Positions 26,967 to 35,748 of a stretch of DNA of 64,000 nucleotides are shown piece after piece. The notes beneath the pieces were generated by a model. That model saw nothing but the letters and a program-made list of their open reading frames with translations, was not told the DNA's origin and did not search any database. Each line of letters starts with the position of its first letter. The first letter of the stretch is position 1. The translations under genes were made by a program, and so were the position numbers. The DNA comes from JAGNXB01 sp942490895. GTDB taxonomy: Bacteria > Bacteroidota > Bacteroidia > Chitinophagales > Saprospiraceae. The stretch lies in NCBI GenBank assembly GCA_942490895.1, contig CALNZC010000052.1:434001-498000 (forward strand), written 5' to 3'.

Positions 26967-27070
26967 ATCCAAGGAATACCTTCGTCCCGAGTACTCGGGA
27001 TTGTTTCTCAGTCACATAGCTTCGGCTATTCTCCTTCAAAACGCCTTATCTCGCTTGGTATTCCTTGGAT
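26967..27070. repeat. Structured intergenic element between panC and panD
   Basis: A perfect 14-bp inverted repeat (ATCCAAGGAATACC at 26967-26980, GGTATTCCTTGGAT at 27057-27070) encloses a perfect 16-bp palindrome (TCCCGAGTACTCGGGA, 26985-27000) and a second hairpin (ATAGC-TTCG-GCTAT, 27016-27029). The predicted shape is a three-way junction with a UUCG tetraloop. A frame of 76 codons over 26956-27186 crosses all the stems and overlaps panD, and is not a gene. It could be a REP-like interspersed element or a transcribed RNA structure. Confidence 0.7.
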
Positions 27071-27166
27071 TTGACCTATTTCGGAGGTTAATAGAAGTGC
27101 CCCTGAACCTTTCATTCTGCAGTCTGTTCCAATGCTCTGTTGAGAATATCGTAATTTTGCCCCATC

Positions 27167-27523
27167 ATGCTCATCTGGAGATTTAAATCCAAAATCCACC
27201 GCGCGTCAGTCACGGATGCCAACCTCAACTATGAGGGCAGCATCACTATTGACGAAACCCTGATGGAGGCCGCCGGTCTGCTGGAGGGAGAACGTGTGCA
27301 AGTGGTCAATAACAACAATGGGGAGCGCCTGGAGACCTATGTGATCCCGGGTGTACGTGATTCTGGCACCATCTGTCTGAATGGTGCCGCTGCCCGTAAA
27401 GCACAGATCGGCGATACTGTCATCATCATCGCCTATGGCCTGATGTCTGAAGAAGAAGCCCAATCTTATGTGCCACGCATTGCCTTTGTGGGGCCAGACA
27501 ATCGCATACGCAAGAACGCGTGA
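27167..27523 (+). CDS. panD: Aspartate 1-decarboxylase PanD
   Basis: A 118-residue pyruvoyl enzyme that makes beta-alanine for PanC. The self-cleavage site is the G24-S25 bond in NYEGSITID; S25 becomes the pyruvoyl group. FKSKIHRASVT at the N-terminus and LNGAAARKAQIGD near 84 are family-typical, and the length is normal. It follows panC after the structured element and overlaps the next gene (GTGA). Confidence 0.94.
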   Translation: MLIWRFKSKIHRASVTDANLNYEGSITIDETLMEAAGLLEGERVQVVNNNNGERLETYVIPGVRDSGTICLNGAAARKAQIGDTVIIIAYGLMSEEEAQSYVPRIAFVGPDNRIRKNA

Positions 27524-28614
27524 AGAAGAATCTCGGCAATCTCCTCCGGTTTTCCATCTATCTGAGTATCGGACTAGGGATCCTCTATCTCGTTTATGAC
27601 AATCAGAATGAGGCTTATCAGGCGAAATGTGCTCTGGATGGTCAATTGCCTGCGGATTGTCAGCTCATCGACAAGATCTTTCATGATTTCACCCAAGTTC
27701 ATTGGCAGTGGATCATGGTCATCATGTTCCTCTTTCTGCTGAGTAACCTCAGTCGAGCTGTACGCTGGCATATGTTACTAGAACCGTTGGGCGTCAAACC
27801 CCGGTTCATCAACAGTTTTTTTGCCATCATGATCAGTTATTTCGCCAATCTCGGCTTGTCACGTGTGGGTGAGTTGGTCCGGGCGACAACTCTCGCCCGC
27901 TATGAGAATGCCCGAACCAATCAGGTGATGGGTACTGTAGTCGTCGACAGGATGATCGATGCGGTGACTATGCTCCTCTTTATCGGCGTGGCCCTTCTGC
28001 TTGATGGCGGACGGATATTTGGCTATATGGCCCGAAACGCCCAGGTGGATTCCATCATATCCTTTCTGTATTCCCCCTATTTCTGGTTGGCTGGATTTAT
28101 TTTCCTGAGTTTAATCCTATTGGCTTATCGCTATCGCAGTCGATACAGCGGTCACCCTTTACTCGGAAAGGTCATCGATATCCTCCGCGGGTTTCGCGAA
28201 GGCATGAAGACCATCGCCAAGTTGAAGAAACCGGGCTGGTTCATCGCTCATTCCCTCTTTATCTGGCTGATGTATTATTTCATGACCTGGCTTTGTTTTC
28301 CGGCCTACGATCCCACTGCTCACCTCGGCCCAATCGCCGGCCTGACGACGTTTGTCTTCGGCGCATTTGGCATTGTTATTCCTGCTCCGGGGGGAATGGG
28401 TACTTACCAGTTTCTGGTGAGTGAGGCCCTGGCTATCTATAATATTCCCGGTGATGAAGGATTCAGCTTTTCTATGATCATCTTCTTCAGTATTCAGATC
28501 TTCTTCACCATCTTCTTCGGCTTATTGGGCCTTATTCTCCTCCCAATAATCAACAGGAAGAAGGACAAGCTTCCGGAGTCCACAGAAGAGGCATCTGCAA
28601 CAGCCCTGTTATGA
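27520..28614 (+). CDS. Flippase-like / lysylphosphatidylglycerol synthase transmembrane-domain protein
   Basis: A 364-residue polytopic membrane protein, about eight helices. It has the family pattern seen in AglD/MprF-N type proteins: the loop LSNLSRAVRWHMLLEPLGVK near residue 75, then ISYFANLGLSRVGELVRATT near 109, and FGIVIPAPGGMGTYQFLVSE near 283. Only the membrane domain is present, not the catalytic LPG synthase domain, so a role in moving a lipid-linked or charged lipid substrate is possible but unproven. The GTG start overlaps the panD stop, and the stop overlaps the next ATG (ATGA), so translation is coupled. Confidence 0.83.
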   Translation: MKKNLGNLLRFSIYLSIGLGILYLVYDNQNEAYQAKCALDGQLPADCQLIDKIFHDFTQVHWQWIMVIMFLFLLSNLSRAVRWHMLLEPLGVKPRFINSFFAIMISYFANLGLSRVGELVRATTLARYENARTNQVMGTVVVDRMIDAVTMLLFIGVALLLDGGRIFGYMARNAQVDSIISFLYSPYFWLAGFIFLSLILLAYRYRSRYSGHPLLGKVIDILRGFREGMKTIAKLKKPGWFIAHSLFIWLMYYFMTWLCFPAYDPTAHLGPIAGLTTFVFGAFGIVIPAPGGMGTYQFLVSEALAIYNIPGDEGFSFSMIIFFSIQIFFTIFFGLLGLILLPIINRKKDKLPESTEEASATALL

Positions 28615-29102
28615 ATTTCTGGTCACAAATCGAAGAGAAGTGTATTCCACAGGAAGGCTTAGTCGGTCACTGCCAGCGGGCGCGTCTGCAGGGGCAGCGC
28701 ATCGTATTTACCAATGGTTGTTTTGACATTCTGCATGAAGGCCATGTGCGCTATCTGGCTGATGCACGATCTCTTGGAGACCTGTTGATCGTCGGCATGA
28801 ATAGTGATGCTTCAGTCTCACGCCTGAAGGGGTCTGAGCGGCCGATCAATACAGAAATGAGTCGTGCCTGGGTGCTGGCCAGCCTGACGGTCGTGGATCT
28901 GGTGGTGCTATTCGATACGGACACCCCTGAAGATTTGATCCATTTGGCAAGACCGGACATTCTGGTCAAAGGAGGCGACTGGTCAGTTGATCAGATCGTT
29001 GGTGGTTCATTTGTAAGCAGCTATGGTGGACAGGTGCAAAGCCTTCCATTTCACTCTGGATTTTCCACTACGGGTCTTGTCGAGAAGATCAGAACGCTCT
29101 AG
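28611..29102 (+). CDS. rfaE2: D-glycero-beta-D-manno-heptose 1-phosphate adenylyltransferase (RfaE2/HldE C-terminal type)
   Basis: A 163-residue nucleotidyltransferase of the cytidylyltransferase-like fold. VFTNGCFDILHEGHVRYLAD near residue 31 includes the HxGH motif (HEGH), LIVGMNSDASVSRLKG follows near 58, and KGGDWSVDQIVGG is typical of the adenylyltransferase half of HldE. It activates heptose-1-phosphate for lipopolysaccharide core. The kinase half is not in the window. Other members of the fold (e.g. FAD or glycerol-phosphate types) are less likely because of the KGGDW motif. Confidence 0.85.
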   Translation: MNFWSQIEEKCIPQEGLVGHCQRARLQGQRIVFTNGCFDILHEGHVRYLADARSLGDLLIVGMNSDASVSRLKGSERPINTEMSRAWVLASLTVVDLVVLFDTDTPEDLIHLARPDILVKGGDWSVDQIVGGSFVSSYGGQVQSLPFHSGFSTTGLVEKIRTL

Positions 29103-29154
29103 GCCAGCTCATCCTTCTTGAGATCGCTACCTTTAGGCGGTCAAACGACGATGT

Positions 29155-29961
29155 ATGCCCACTCCCGTTACTGTTGCCGAACTGGCGGCCTATCTTGAAA
29201 CCATCGCTCCTCTGGAGCTGCAGGAATCCTATGATAACGCAGGCTTACTCACGGGTGATCCCACAATGGCCGTCACTGGTGTCCTGACGGCTCTGGATAT
29301 GTTGGAACCCGTCATTGACGAGGCCGTAGCCCGAGGATGCAATGTTGTCGTTGCACATCACCCCATCATCTTCAAGGGATTGAAGCGGCTCACCGGAGAA
29401 CATTATGTAGAACGGGTCGTCATCAAAGCCATTCGCGCGGGGATTGCACTCTATGCCATTCATACCAATCTGGATAGTGTGCTGAACCATGGTGTCAGTG
29501 AGCGGATCGCGCATCGTCTTGGCCTGGAGGGATTGTCCGTTCTCGATCCGAAGCCTGGCGCAGATCCTTCATCACCGACTGGACTCGGTGTCCTTGGATC
29601 CTTGCCAGAAGCCCTGTCCTTATCTGCTTTCATGACTCTGATCAAAGGCAGGATGGAATGCCCCGTGGTTCGTCATACAGGCTGGGATGAGCGCGCTATC
29701 CAGAAAGTGGCCGTATGTGGTGGATCCGGTAGTTTTCTCTTGCCCAAGGCTCTGGCCGCACAAGCAGATGCATTTGTTACTGCCGACTATAAATATCATG
29801 AATTCTTCGAGGCAGATGGCCGCATTTTGATCGCTGACATCGGCCATTATGAGTCCGAACAATTCACGATCAAGCTTTTAGAGGAGTTAATCCGCAATAA
29901 ATTCTCTAATTTTGCGTCCCATTCCACGACCGTTATCACAAATCCAGTCAAATATTCCTGA
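29155..29961 (+). CDS. Nif3-like dinuclear metal centre protein
   Basis: A 268-residue member of the Nif3/YbgI/DUF34 family. Metal ligands are visible in VVVAHHPIIFKGLKRL near residue 65, YAIHTNLDSVLNHGVSERIA near 100 and LIADIGHYESEQFT near 223. The length fits the short YbgI-like form; many Bacteroidota have a longer version with an inserted domain. The function is unsettled, with GTP cyclohydrolase-related and metal-chaperone proposals. It is followed after 2 bases by the zinc-ribbon gene, a pairing conserved in this phylum. Confidence 0.9.
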   Translation: MPTPVTVAELAAYLETIAPLELQESYDNAGLLTGDPTMAVTGVLTALDMLEPVIDEAVARGCNVVVAHHPIIFKGLKRLTGEHYVERVVIKAIRAGIALYAIHTNLDSVLNHGVSERIAHRLGLEGLSVLDPKPGADPSSPTGLGVLGSLPEALSLSAFMTLIKGRMECPVVRHTGWDERAIQKVAVCGGSGSFLLPKALAAQADAFVTADYKYHEFFEADGRILIADIGHYESEQFTIKLLEELIRNKFSNFASHSTTVITNPVKYS

Positions 29962-29963
29962 AT

Positions 29964-30731
29964 ATGGCTCAGAACGATCTACCAATAGCCGACCGACTGA
30001 AGCAGCTTTATAAGTTGCAAATCATTGACTCTCAAATTGATGAGATCGAAATCCTCAAAGGAGAGCTCCCAATGGAGGTCAATGACCTGGAGGATGAAGT
30101 TGCCGGATTGCAAACCCGCACAGGCAAACTTGACCAGCAAATCAAGGATATTGAAGCTGAAATCAGCAAGCACAAGGCCAATATCAAGGATTCAGAAGCT
30201 TTGATCGAGAAATACGACAAGCAGATGACCAATGTCAAGAACAACCGGGAATATGAGGCTTTGTCCAAGGAATTGGAGATGCAGAAGCTAGAGATCCAGC
30301 TTTCTGAAAAGAAGTTTAAAGAAATGGAGGTCTCGAAGGAAGCCAAGGTGGAAACACTGAAGGCGACCCAGGAACGTGTCAATGGCAAGCAGGCAGACCT
30401 GAAGATCAAGAAGGATGAGTTGGAAGGTATTATTGCCAAAACGGAGAAAGAGGAGACGGATCTGAACAAGAAGTCTGATTCTGCAAAGAAAAAGATTGAT
30501 GCCCGTTTGTTGAAGGCCTATACCAAGATTCGCGAATCCTACCGCAACAAGTTGGCAGTCGTCCCAATCACTCGGAGTTCTTGTGGAGGATGTTTCAATT
30601 TCATCCCGCCACAAATGGCCCTGGAGATCGGATTACACAAAAAGGTGGTTGCTTGCGAGCATTGCGGTCGAATCCTGATCGATGACTCCATCATCCTGGA
30701 TGTTGCTCCACAGAATCTGGTTGAATCCTGA
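29964..30731 (+). CDS. Coiled-coil zinc-ribbon protein (CT398/C4-type)
   Basis: A 255-residue protein with a long charged coiled coil (about residues 20-185) and a C-terminal zinc ribbon: SSCGGCFNFIPPQ and VVACEHCGRILID give two CxxC pairs that should bind one zinc. The layout matches the CT398-like family found next to nif3 in many bacteria. In other species homologues have been linked to flagellar or secretion ATPase-associated proteins, but no such genes are here. Its biochemical role is unknown. It is part of the panC-rfbD run, with 6 bases to the TPR gene. Confidence 0.88.
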   Translation: MAQNDLPIADRLKQLYKLQIIDSQIDEIEILKGELPMEVNDLEDEVAGLQTRTGKLDQQIKDIEAEISKHKANIKDSEALIEKYDKQMTNVKNNREYEALSKELEMQKLEIQLSEKKFKEMEVSKEAKVETLKATQERVNGKQADLKIKKDELEGIIAKTEKEETDLNKKSDSAKKKIDARLLKAYTKIRESYRNKLAVVPITRSSCGGCFNFIPPQMALEIGLHKKVVACEHCGRILIDDSIILDVAPQNLVES

Positions 30732-30737
30732 TCTAAG

Positions 30738-32249
30738 ATGTACTACATCTCCCAAAAAGCCCTGGCCCTTCTTGTGTCGGGGCTTTTTGTTTGTCTTTTT
30801 TCACCGATTGCGATTTACGCTCAATCGACGGTGCGATTCACGAGTCCGGCGATGCAGGTGCATCGACAGGTGACCCGAATGGAGTTCACTGCAGCAAGGG
30901 AAGCCATTCGGCAGATCACCAAAAATGATCCCAACAATGCTGTTGTTGAATTCCTTCAATTCGAGATGGACTTTCTGGCCAGTCTGACCTCTGAAGAGCC
31001 TATGGTCCTAGACCGATTCCAGCGGCTGGCACAAGCACGTATCGACCGGATCCGAAACGTTCCTGAAACTGAGGTTTGGCGGCACTTCTGTCTTGGTGAA
31101 ATGTACATGATGCGGGGTGTGATGGCCTCCAGACGACAGGCCTATCTGCAAGCCGTTTCGGATATCCGTAAAGGTTATCAGGCCACTGATGCCGGACTGA
31201 AGCGCTTTCCGAAGTTTTTACCCTGTCGAAGGGATGCTGCAGTATTGCGCATCCTGATGGGCACAGTCCCGGATCGCTATCAATGGGCCCTGGAATGGAT
31301 CAGTGGAATCGATGGCCATCTGGTCGAGGGGCTGGAAGAGCTTCGGGTCATTCGTAAAACCCTGAACAAGCAGGGACATTTCCTGGCTATGGATACGGGA
31401 TTTCTGGAGGCGGTCATCAGCCACTATGTCCTTGGCCAAAAGGAGGAGGCACTTACACTTGGTGAATCTCTCCATGCCGGCGACCCCAACCATCCCTTTC
31501 TTCTATTTCTATTGGCCACACTTCAACAGGAGAATGGGCACAATGAGGCGACCATCCGCTTACTTTCCAGGCGACTTCAGGATCCACGGCAAGCCCCTTT
31601 TCCCTATCTGGATTACTTGTCTGGCAAAGCCTATTTGTATGCCCTCAACTTTACGGAGGCAGAATATGCTATCGAAAAATTCCGCGCATTGTGGCCAGGC
31701 GTCACACTACAGGCAGATGCCCTGCAAAAGCTGGCCTGGTGTGCTCTTTTGCAGGGATATACTGCAGACTATTCCCGTATGATGTCTCAATGTGCCTTAT
31801 TGGACGTCAGCTCACTTGATCAGGACAAGCAGGCTCATCTGGATGCCGTGGAGGGGATCACTCCCCATGCTGACATTCTCCGGGCCAGGCTTCTGTTCGA
31901 TGGTGGCTATCTGGATCGTGCATCCCGGATACTGGACGGTATCGACTTCAAATCCTTTCAACAGGAATCGGACCTTATCGAGTATGCCTATCGCCGTGGG
32001 CGGGTGGCTCAGGAGAAGGGTCAAGTCGATCAAGCCATCCAGTATTTCACCCAATGCTGGGAAGAAGGGCGGGATGCGTCTTTTCATTATGCTTGTGCCG
32101 GAGCCTTATATGCAGGCAATCTCTACCTCGAGCGAGGGCAGGGGCAGGAGGCCAGGATGTGGTATCGCCGGTGTCTGAATCTTTCTCCGGACAGATACCG
32201 TGATGGATTACATCAAAAAGCAAAAGCAGGTCTATTGCAACTGGAGTGA
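30738..32249 (+). CDS. Secreted tetratricopeptide-repeat protein
   Basis: A 503-residue exported protein. The signal peptide is LALLVSGLFVCLFSPIAIYA, then Q. The rest is helical with degenerate TPR units, for example SHYVLGQKEEALTLGESLHA near residue 218, LYALNFTEAEYAIEKFRALW near 300, and a clear final repeat ending ARMWYRRCLNLSPDRYRDG. It probably scaffolds envelope proteins in the periplasm, but no partner is evident. Its neighbours are housekeeping genes, and der follows after 42 bases with its own promoter box. Confidence 0.75.
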   Translation: MYYISQKALALLVSGLFVCLFSPIAIYAQSTVRFTSPAMQVHRQVTRMEFTAAREAIRQITKNDPNNAVVEFLQFEMDFLASLTSEEPMVLDRFQRLAQARIDRIRNVPETEVWRHFCLGEMYMMRGVMASRRQAYLQAVSDIRKGYQATDAGLKRFPKFLPCRRDAAVLRILMGTVPDRYQWALEWISGIDGHLVEGLEELRVIRKTLNKQGHFLAMDTGFLEAVISHYVLGQKEEALTLGESLHAGDPNHPFLLFLLATLQQENGHNEATIRLLSRRLQDPRQAPFPYLDYLSGKAYLYALNFTEAEYAIEKFRALWPGVTLQADALQKLAWCALLQGYTADYSRMMSQCALLDVSSLDQDKQAHLDAVEGITPHADILRARLLFDGGYLDRASRILDGIDFKSFQQESDLIEYAYRRGRVAQEKGQVDQAIQYFTQCWEEGRDASFHYACAGALYAGNLYLERGQGQEARMWYRRCLNLSPDRYRDGLHQKAKAGLLQLE

Positions 32250-32269
32250 TGACCCCTCCCCGATTTCCT

Positions 32270-32277
32270 TACCTTTG
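32270..32277 (+). promoter_or_regulatory. -7 box upstream of der
   Basis: TACCTTTG matches TAnnTTTG, 14 bases before the TTG start of der and just past the TPR gene's stop. It suggests an internal promoter for der-rfbC-rfbD. No convincing -33 element. Confidence 0.45.
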
Positions 32278-32291
32278 CGCAAAATAACACC

Positions 32292-33596
32292 TTGGGAAAA
32301 ATAGTAGCCATTGTTGGTCGGCCGAATGTCGGTAAATCGACCCTGTATAATCGGTTGATCGGTGAGCGTCAAGCCATCATCGACGATATCAGCGGAGTGA
32401 CCCGTGATCGGATATATGGCGCCAGCATTTGGAATGGCAAACAGTTCTCGGTTGTCGACACGGGAGGGTTTGTGGAGCATTCGGATGATCCGTTCGAAAA
32501 GGAAATCCGTTCACAGGTCCTCATAGCCATTGACGAAGCTGCTGTCATCATCTTTATGGTAGATACCACGACAGGCATTACGGATCTCGATGAAGAGGTT
32601 GCCAACCTGCTACGTCGTTCAAAGAAGCCAATCTTCCTGGCTGTAAATAAGGTGGATAATCATTCCCGAATGTTACAAGCCAACGAGTTCTGGTCGCTCG
32701 GCTTTGAGAATACATTCTTCCTTTCTTCGCTGTCTGGCAGTGGAACCGGAGAAATCCTGGATGCCGTAGTCGAACATATTCCAGCAGAAGAGGAAGAAGA
32801 GCCTTCAGCGTTGCCACGCATAGCGATCATTGGCCAGCCCAATGTGGGCAAATCTTCGTTGATCAATGCTCTTTTGGGAGAGGAACGAAATATTGTCACC
32901 GATGTAGCGGGTACCACCCGTGATGCGATTGACACCCATTATAACAAGTTTGGAAAGGAGTTCATTCTGATCGACACTGCGGGTATGCGCAGGAAGGCCA
33001 AGGTGCATGAAGATCTGGAATTCTACTCCGTGATGCGAGCGATCAAGGCCCTGGAGGAATCGGATATCTGCATCCTGATGGTGGATGCACAAACCGGCAT
33101 TGAGGCACAGGATATGAGCCTGTTCAGGCTGGCCCAGCGCCGGCATAAAGGCCTGGTCATTCTGGTCAATAAGTGGGACCTGGTGGACAAGGAAACCAAT
33201 ACTGCCCGGGATATGGAAGCGGAGATCCGTGCGAAGATTGCCCCCTTCAATGATGTCCCGATCGTCTTTATTTCTGCGTTGGACAAGACCCGGATTTTCA
33301 AAGGTATGGACGCGGCTATTCAGGTCTATAACAATCGCCAGCGTCGGATCAAAACATCAGCGCTCAATGAATTGATGCTGGACATCGTTGAACGGAACCC
33401 TCCTCCGGCATATCGGGGACATTATATCAAAATCAAGTATATCACCCAGTTGCCCCTGGCCTATCCCGCATTTGTCTTCTTCACCAATCACCCCAAACAG
33501 ATCAAAGAGGCATATCGGAATTTCCTGGACAACCAGTTGCGTCAACATTATGATTTTACCGGCATTCCTCTTGTATTGATGTTCCGCCAAAAGTAA
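32292..33596 (+). CDS. der: Ribosome biogenesis GTPase Der
   Basis: A 434-residue protein with two tandem GTPase domains and a C-terminal KH-like domain, required for 50S assembly. P loops are GRPNVGKST (about 9-17) and GQPNVGKSS (about 181-189). Switch motifs DTGGF and DTAGM and the NKxD motifs NKVD and NKWD are visible. The only plausible start is TTG at 32292: the frame has no nearby ATG, and the usual Der N-terminus (GKIVAIVGRPNVGKST) begins right there. rfbC follows 3 bases after the stop. Confidence 0.95.
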   Translation: MGKIVAIVGRPNVGKSTLYNRLIGERQAIIDDISGVTRDRIYGASIWNGKQFSVVDTGGFVEHSDDPFEKEIRSQVLIAIDEAAVIIFMVDTTTGITDLDEEVANLLRRSKKPIFLAVNKVDNHSRMLQANEFWSLGFENTFFLSSLSGSGTGEILDAVVEHIPAEEEEEPSALPRIAIIGQPNVGKSSLINALLGEERNIVTDVAGTTRDAIDTHYNKFGKEFILIDTAGMRRKAKVHEDLEFYSVMRAIKALEESDICILMVDAQTGIEAQDMSLFRLAQRRHKGLVILVNKWDLVDKETNTARDMEAEIRAKIAPFNDVPIVFISALDKTRIFKGMDAAIQVYNNRQRRIKTSALNELMLDIVERNPPPAYRGHYIKIKYITQLPLAYPAFVFFTNHPKQIKEAYRNFLDNQLRQHYDFTGIPLVLMFRQK

Positions 33597-33599
33597 CCT

Positions 33600-34151
33600 A
33601 TGGCATTTGTTGAGACACCCATCCAAGATCTTGTTCTGTATACACCCAACCTGTTCCAGGATAAGCGAGGGTATTTCATGGAGAGTTTTAATGCCCGTGT
33701 ATTTTCTGCACAGGGCATCCATAATCCTTTTCTACAAGACAATCAGGCCAGGTCACAATATGGGGTGGTGCGTGGATTACACTATCAGACCGGGCTTGCG
33801 ATGCAAGCCAAACTCGTCCGGGTGGTCGAAGGGGTTGTCCTCGATGTCGTGGTTGATCTTCGCCCTGACTCTGCCACCTATGGAAAAGTTTATTCAGTAG
33901 AAATTTCTGCAGAAAATCATCTGCAACTCTATGTCCCTCGCGGATTTGCCCATGGTTACAGTGTGTTGAGTGAGACTGCGGTCTTCTTTTACAAGTGCGA
34001 CCAGTACTACGACCGTGACCAGGAAGGCGGCATTCATCCGGAGGATGAAAATCTGGACATTGATTGGGGCATTCCGAAAGACCAGCGTATCATTTCCGAT
34101 AAGGACAAACTCCTCCCCGTTTTCGGGGATCATCGACCCATACATCTTTAA
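33600..34151 (+). CDS. rfbC: dTDP-4-dehydrorhamnose 3,5-epimerase RfbC
   Basis: A 183-residue cupin epimerase of the dTDP-L-rhamnose pathway. GVVRGLHYQ near residue 55 contains the catalytic histidine, VVDLRPDSATYGK follows near 84, and VPRGFAHGYSVLSE near 113 is the usual second signature. rfbD follows after 3 bases. The other two pathway genes (rfbA, rfbB) are not in the window. Confidence 0.94.
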   Translation: MAFVETPIQDLVLYTPNLFQDKRGYFMESFNARVFSAQGIHNPFLQDNQARSQYGVVRGLHYQTGLAMQAKLVRVVEGVVLDVVVDLRPDSATYGKVYSVEISAENHLQLYVPRGFAHGYSVLSETAVFFYKCDQYYDRDQEGGIHPEDENLDIDWGIPKDQRIISDKDKLLPVFGDHRPIHL

Positions 34152-34154
34152 GAC

Positions 34155-35033
34155 ATGCGGATACTCGTCACCGGTGCACAGGGGCAATTGGGCCTCGCTC
34201 TACAAAGGATCGCTCCGCTGCACAAAACCATGGAATGGCATTTTCATGGCCGGGTAGATCTGGACCTATTGGATGAAGAAATGGTCGATCGCATGGTTCG
34301 CTTCCTGCAACCAGACGTGATCATTAACACGGCCGCATATACGGCTGTGGATCTAGCAGAGAAAGAAGAGGCCAAGGCCTTCCAACTCAATCGGGATGCA
34401 GTGGTTTACCTGGCACATGCCGCCCGGAATACCGGTTCCAAGATCCTGCATCTTTCGACGGATTATGTCTATGACAATGGCCAGATGACGCCTTATCTGG
34501 AAACGGACCAAGTGCTCCCGGGTAGCGTTTATGCCCGCAGCAAACATGCTGGAGAGGAAGCATTACTTGGAGTAGATCCGACACATGTTATCTTCCGCAC
34601 TTCCTGGTTGTATGGACCTGTCCGCCACAATTTCCTGCAGACGATGCTCCGACTGGGACGCGAAAGGTCACAGATTGATGTTGTCTTTGATCAGGTGGGT
34701 ACGCCTACCTGCACCCATGATCTCTCAGAGGCCATTGTTCAGGTGCTGAAGCAGATGGAACAGGACCCCGCTGTTGGTGATGCTTTCCGAGGCATCTATA
34801 ATTTCTCAAATGAAGGTGTCTGCAGCTGGTATGATTTTGCCGTGGCCATTATGCGCTTCAAGCATCTCCCCTGTCGGGTTCGGCCCATTCGAAGTGCTGC
34901 CTTCCCTACTCCGGCCAAGCGTCCTTCCTTTAGTGTCATGGACAAGTCCAAGATCAAGGATCAATTCGGGCTGATCATCCCTCATTGGCGGGATGCACTG
35001 GAGCGATGTATGGGGCAAACCGAGGTCGGATAA
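34155..35033 (+). CDS. rfbD: dTDP-4-dehydrorhamnose reductase RfbD
   Basis: A 292-residue short-chain-type reductase for the last step to dTDP-L-rhamnose. The Rossmann motif is GAQGQLG (7-13), STDYVYDN lies near 101, and the catalytic YxxxK is Y126/K130 in GSVYARSKH. FRTSWLYGP and FSNEGVCSWYDFA are also typical. It ends the plus-strand operon and converges with the biotinyl-protein gene 11 bases away. Confidence 0.94.
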   Translation: MRILVTGAQGQLGLALQRIAPLHKTMEWHFHGRVDLDLLDEEMVDRMVRFLQPDVIINTAAYTAVDLAEKEEAKAFQLNRDAVVYLAHAARNTGSKILHLSTDYVYDNGQMTPYLETDQVLPGSVYARSKHAGEEALLGVDPTHVIFRTSWLYGPVRHNFLQTMLRLGRERSQIDVVFDQVGTPTCTHDLSEAIVQVLKQMEQDPAVGDAFRGIYNFSNEGVCSWYDFAVAIMRFKHLPCRVRPIRSAAFPTPAKRPSFSVMDKSKIKDQFGLIIPHWRDALERCMGQTEVG

Positions 35034-35044
35034 AGGGTTCTTTT

Positions 35045-35536
35045 CTACTCGAAAACGATCATCACCTGCCCTTTCTCGACGGCATCTCCAGATCCGATGA
35101 GCACTTCTTTCACGACTCCATCAGCGGGTGACTTGATGACATTTTCCATTTTCATGGCTTCGAGGATCAGTACAGGATCACCTTCCTGAAGGGATTGTCC
35201 AATGGAAACCTGCACGCTACCGATCAGGCCGGGCATCGGTGCCTTGATGTCATTAATGGAGTGTACGGCCTTTTTGGCCAGCCCTAGACGATTGATCAAC
35301 ACATCATAGGGGTCGGAGAGTCTGACTTCGTGTCTGAACCCGTTGACTCTCAGGACAAAAATCTTTTCGGAGTAATTCGCCTCCACTACTTCCACATGGA
35401 AGGCTTTACCCTGATGTAAGAGCTGCCATTTTCCGTCACCTTCAGGCAGGATGTCCATATCCTCCAGATCGGTGACATCGAGGGGCAGGCTGATCTGATC
35501 ATCGACTTTGGCTTCGTATGTCTTGGGTTCGAGCAT
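35045..35536 (-). CDS. Biotin carboxyl carrier-type protein
   Basis: A 163-residue protein whose last ~70 residues form a biotinyl domain. The biotinylated lysine is in EAMKMEN, with the flanking APMPG and VKEVLIGSGDAVEKGQ typical of BCCP subunits. The first ~90 residues are a beta-rich domain like that of acyl-CoA (propionyl/methylmalonyl-type) carboxylase carrier subunits. No carboxylase subunit gene is adjacent, so its enzyme cannot be named. It is isolated on its strand. Confidence 0.88.
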   Translation of the reverse strand: MLEPKTYEAKVDDQISLPLDVTDLEDMDILPEGDGKWQLLHQGKAFHVEVVEANYSEKIFVLRVNGFRHEVRLSDPYDVLINRLGLAKKAVHSINDIKAPMPGLIGSVQVSIGQSLQEGDPVLILEAMKMENVIKSPADGVVKEVLIGSGDAVEKGQVMIVFE

Positions 35537-35735
35537 CTTTACAAATTGACGGGTTGAAGATACAGCCCATACCGAATATCCCCGTATCCCAACCAGGAAA
35601 TGAGATCTGAACCAGGGAAACTGGACTACTTGCCCGGAATATCAATGTTCTGTGGGATATCCTCTAAATCTGTTGTTGATCGGCCAACTTGGGTCATTGG
35701 GCGAGTTCACACTGTCAGATAACACCCAAATAGCC

Positions 35736-35743
35736 TACTTTTG
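35736..35743 (+). promoter_or_regulatory. -7 box upstream of the choice-of-anchor B gene
   Basis: TACTTTTG matches TAnnTTTG. The ATG follows after only 5 bases, so the mRNA would be leaderless or nearly so. Confidence 0.45.
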
Positions 35744-35748
35744 TCCAC

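Noticed and set aside
26956..27186. Small gene between panC and panD
   Set aside because: The frame crosses perfect inverted repeats and overlaps the panD start; it is an artefact of the structured element.
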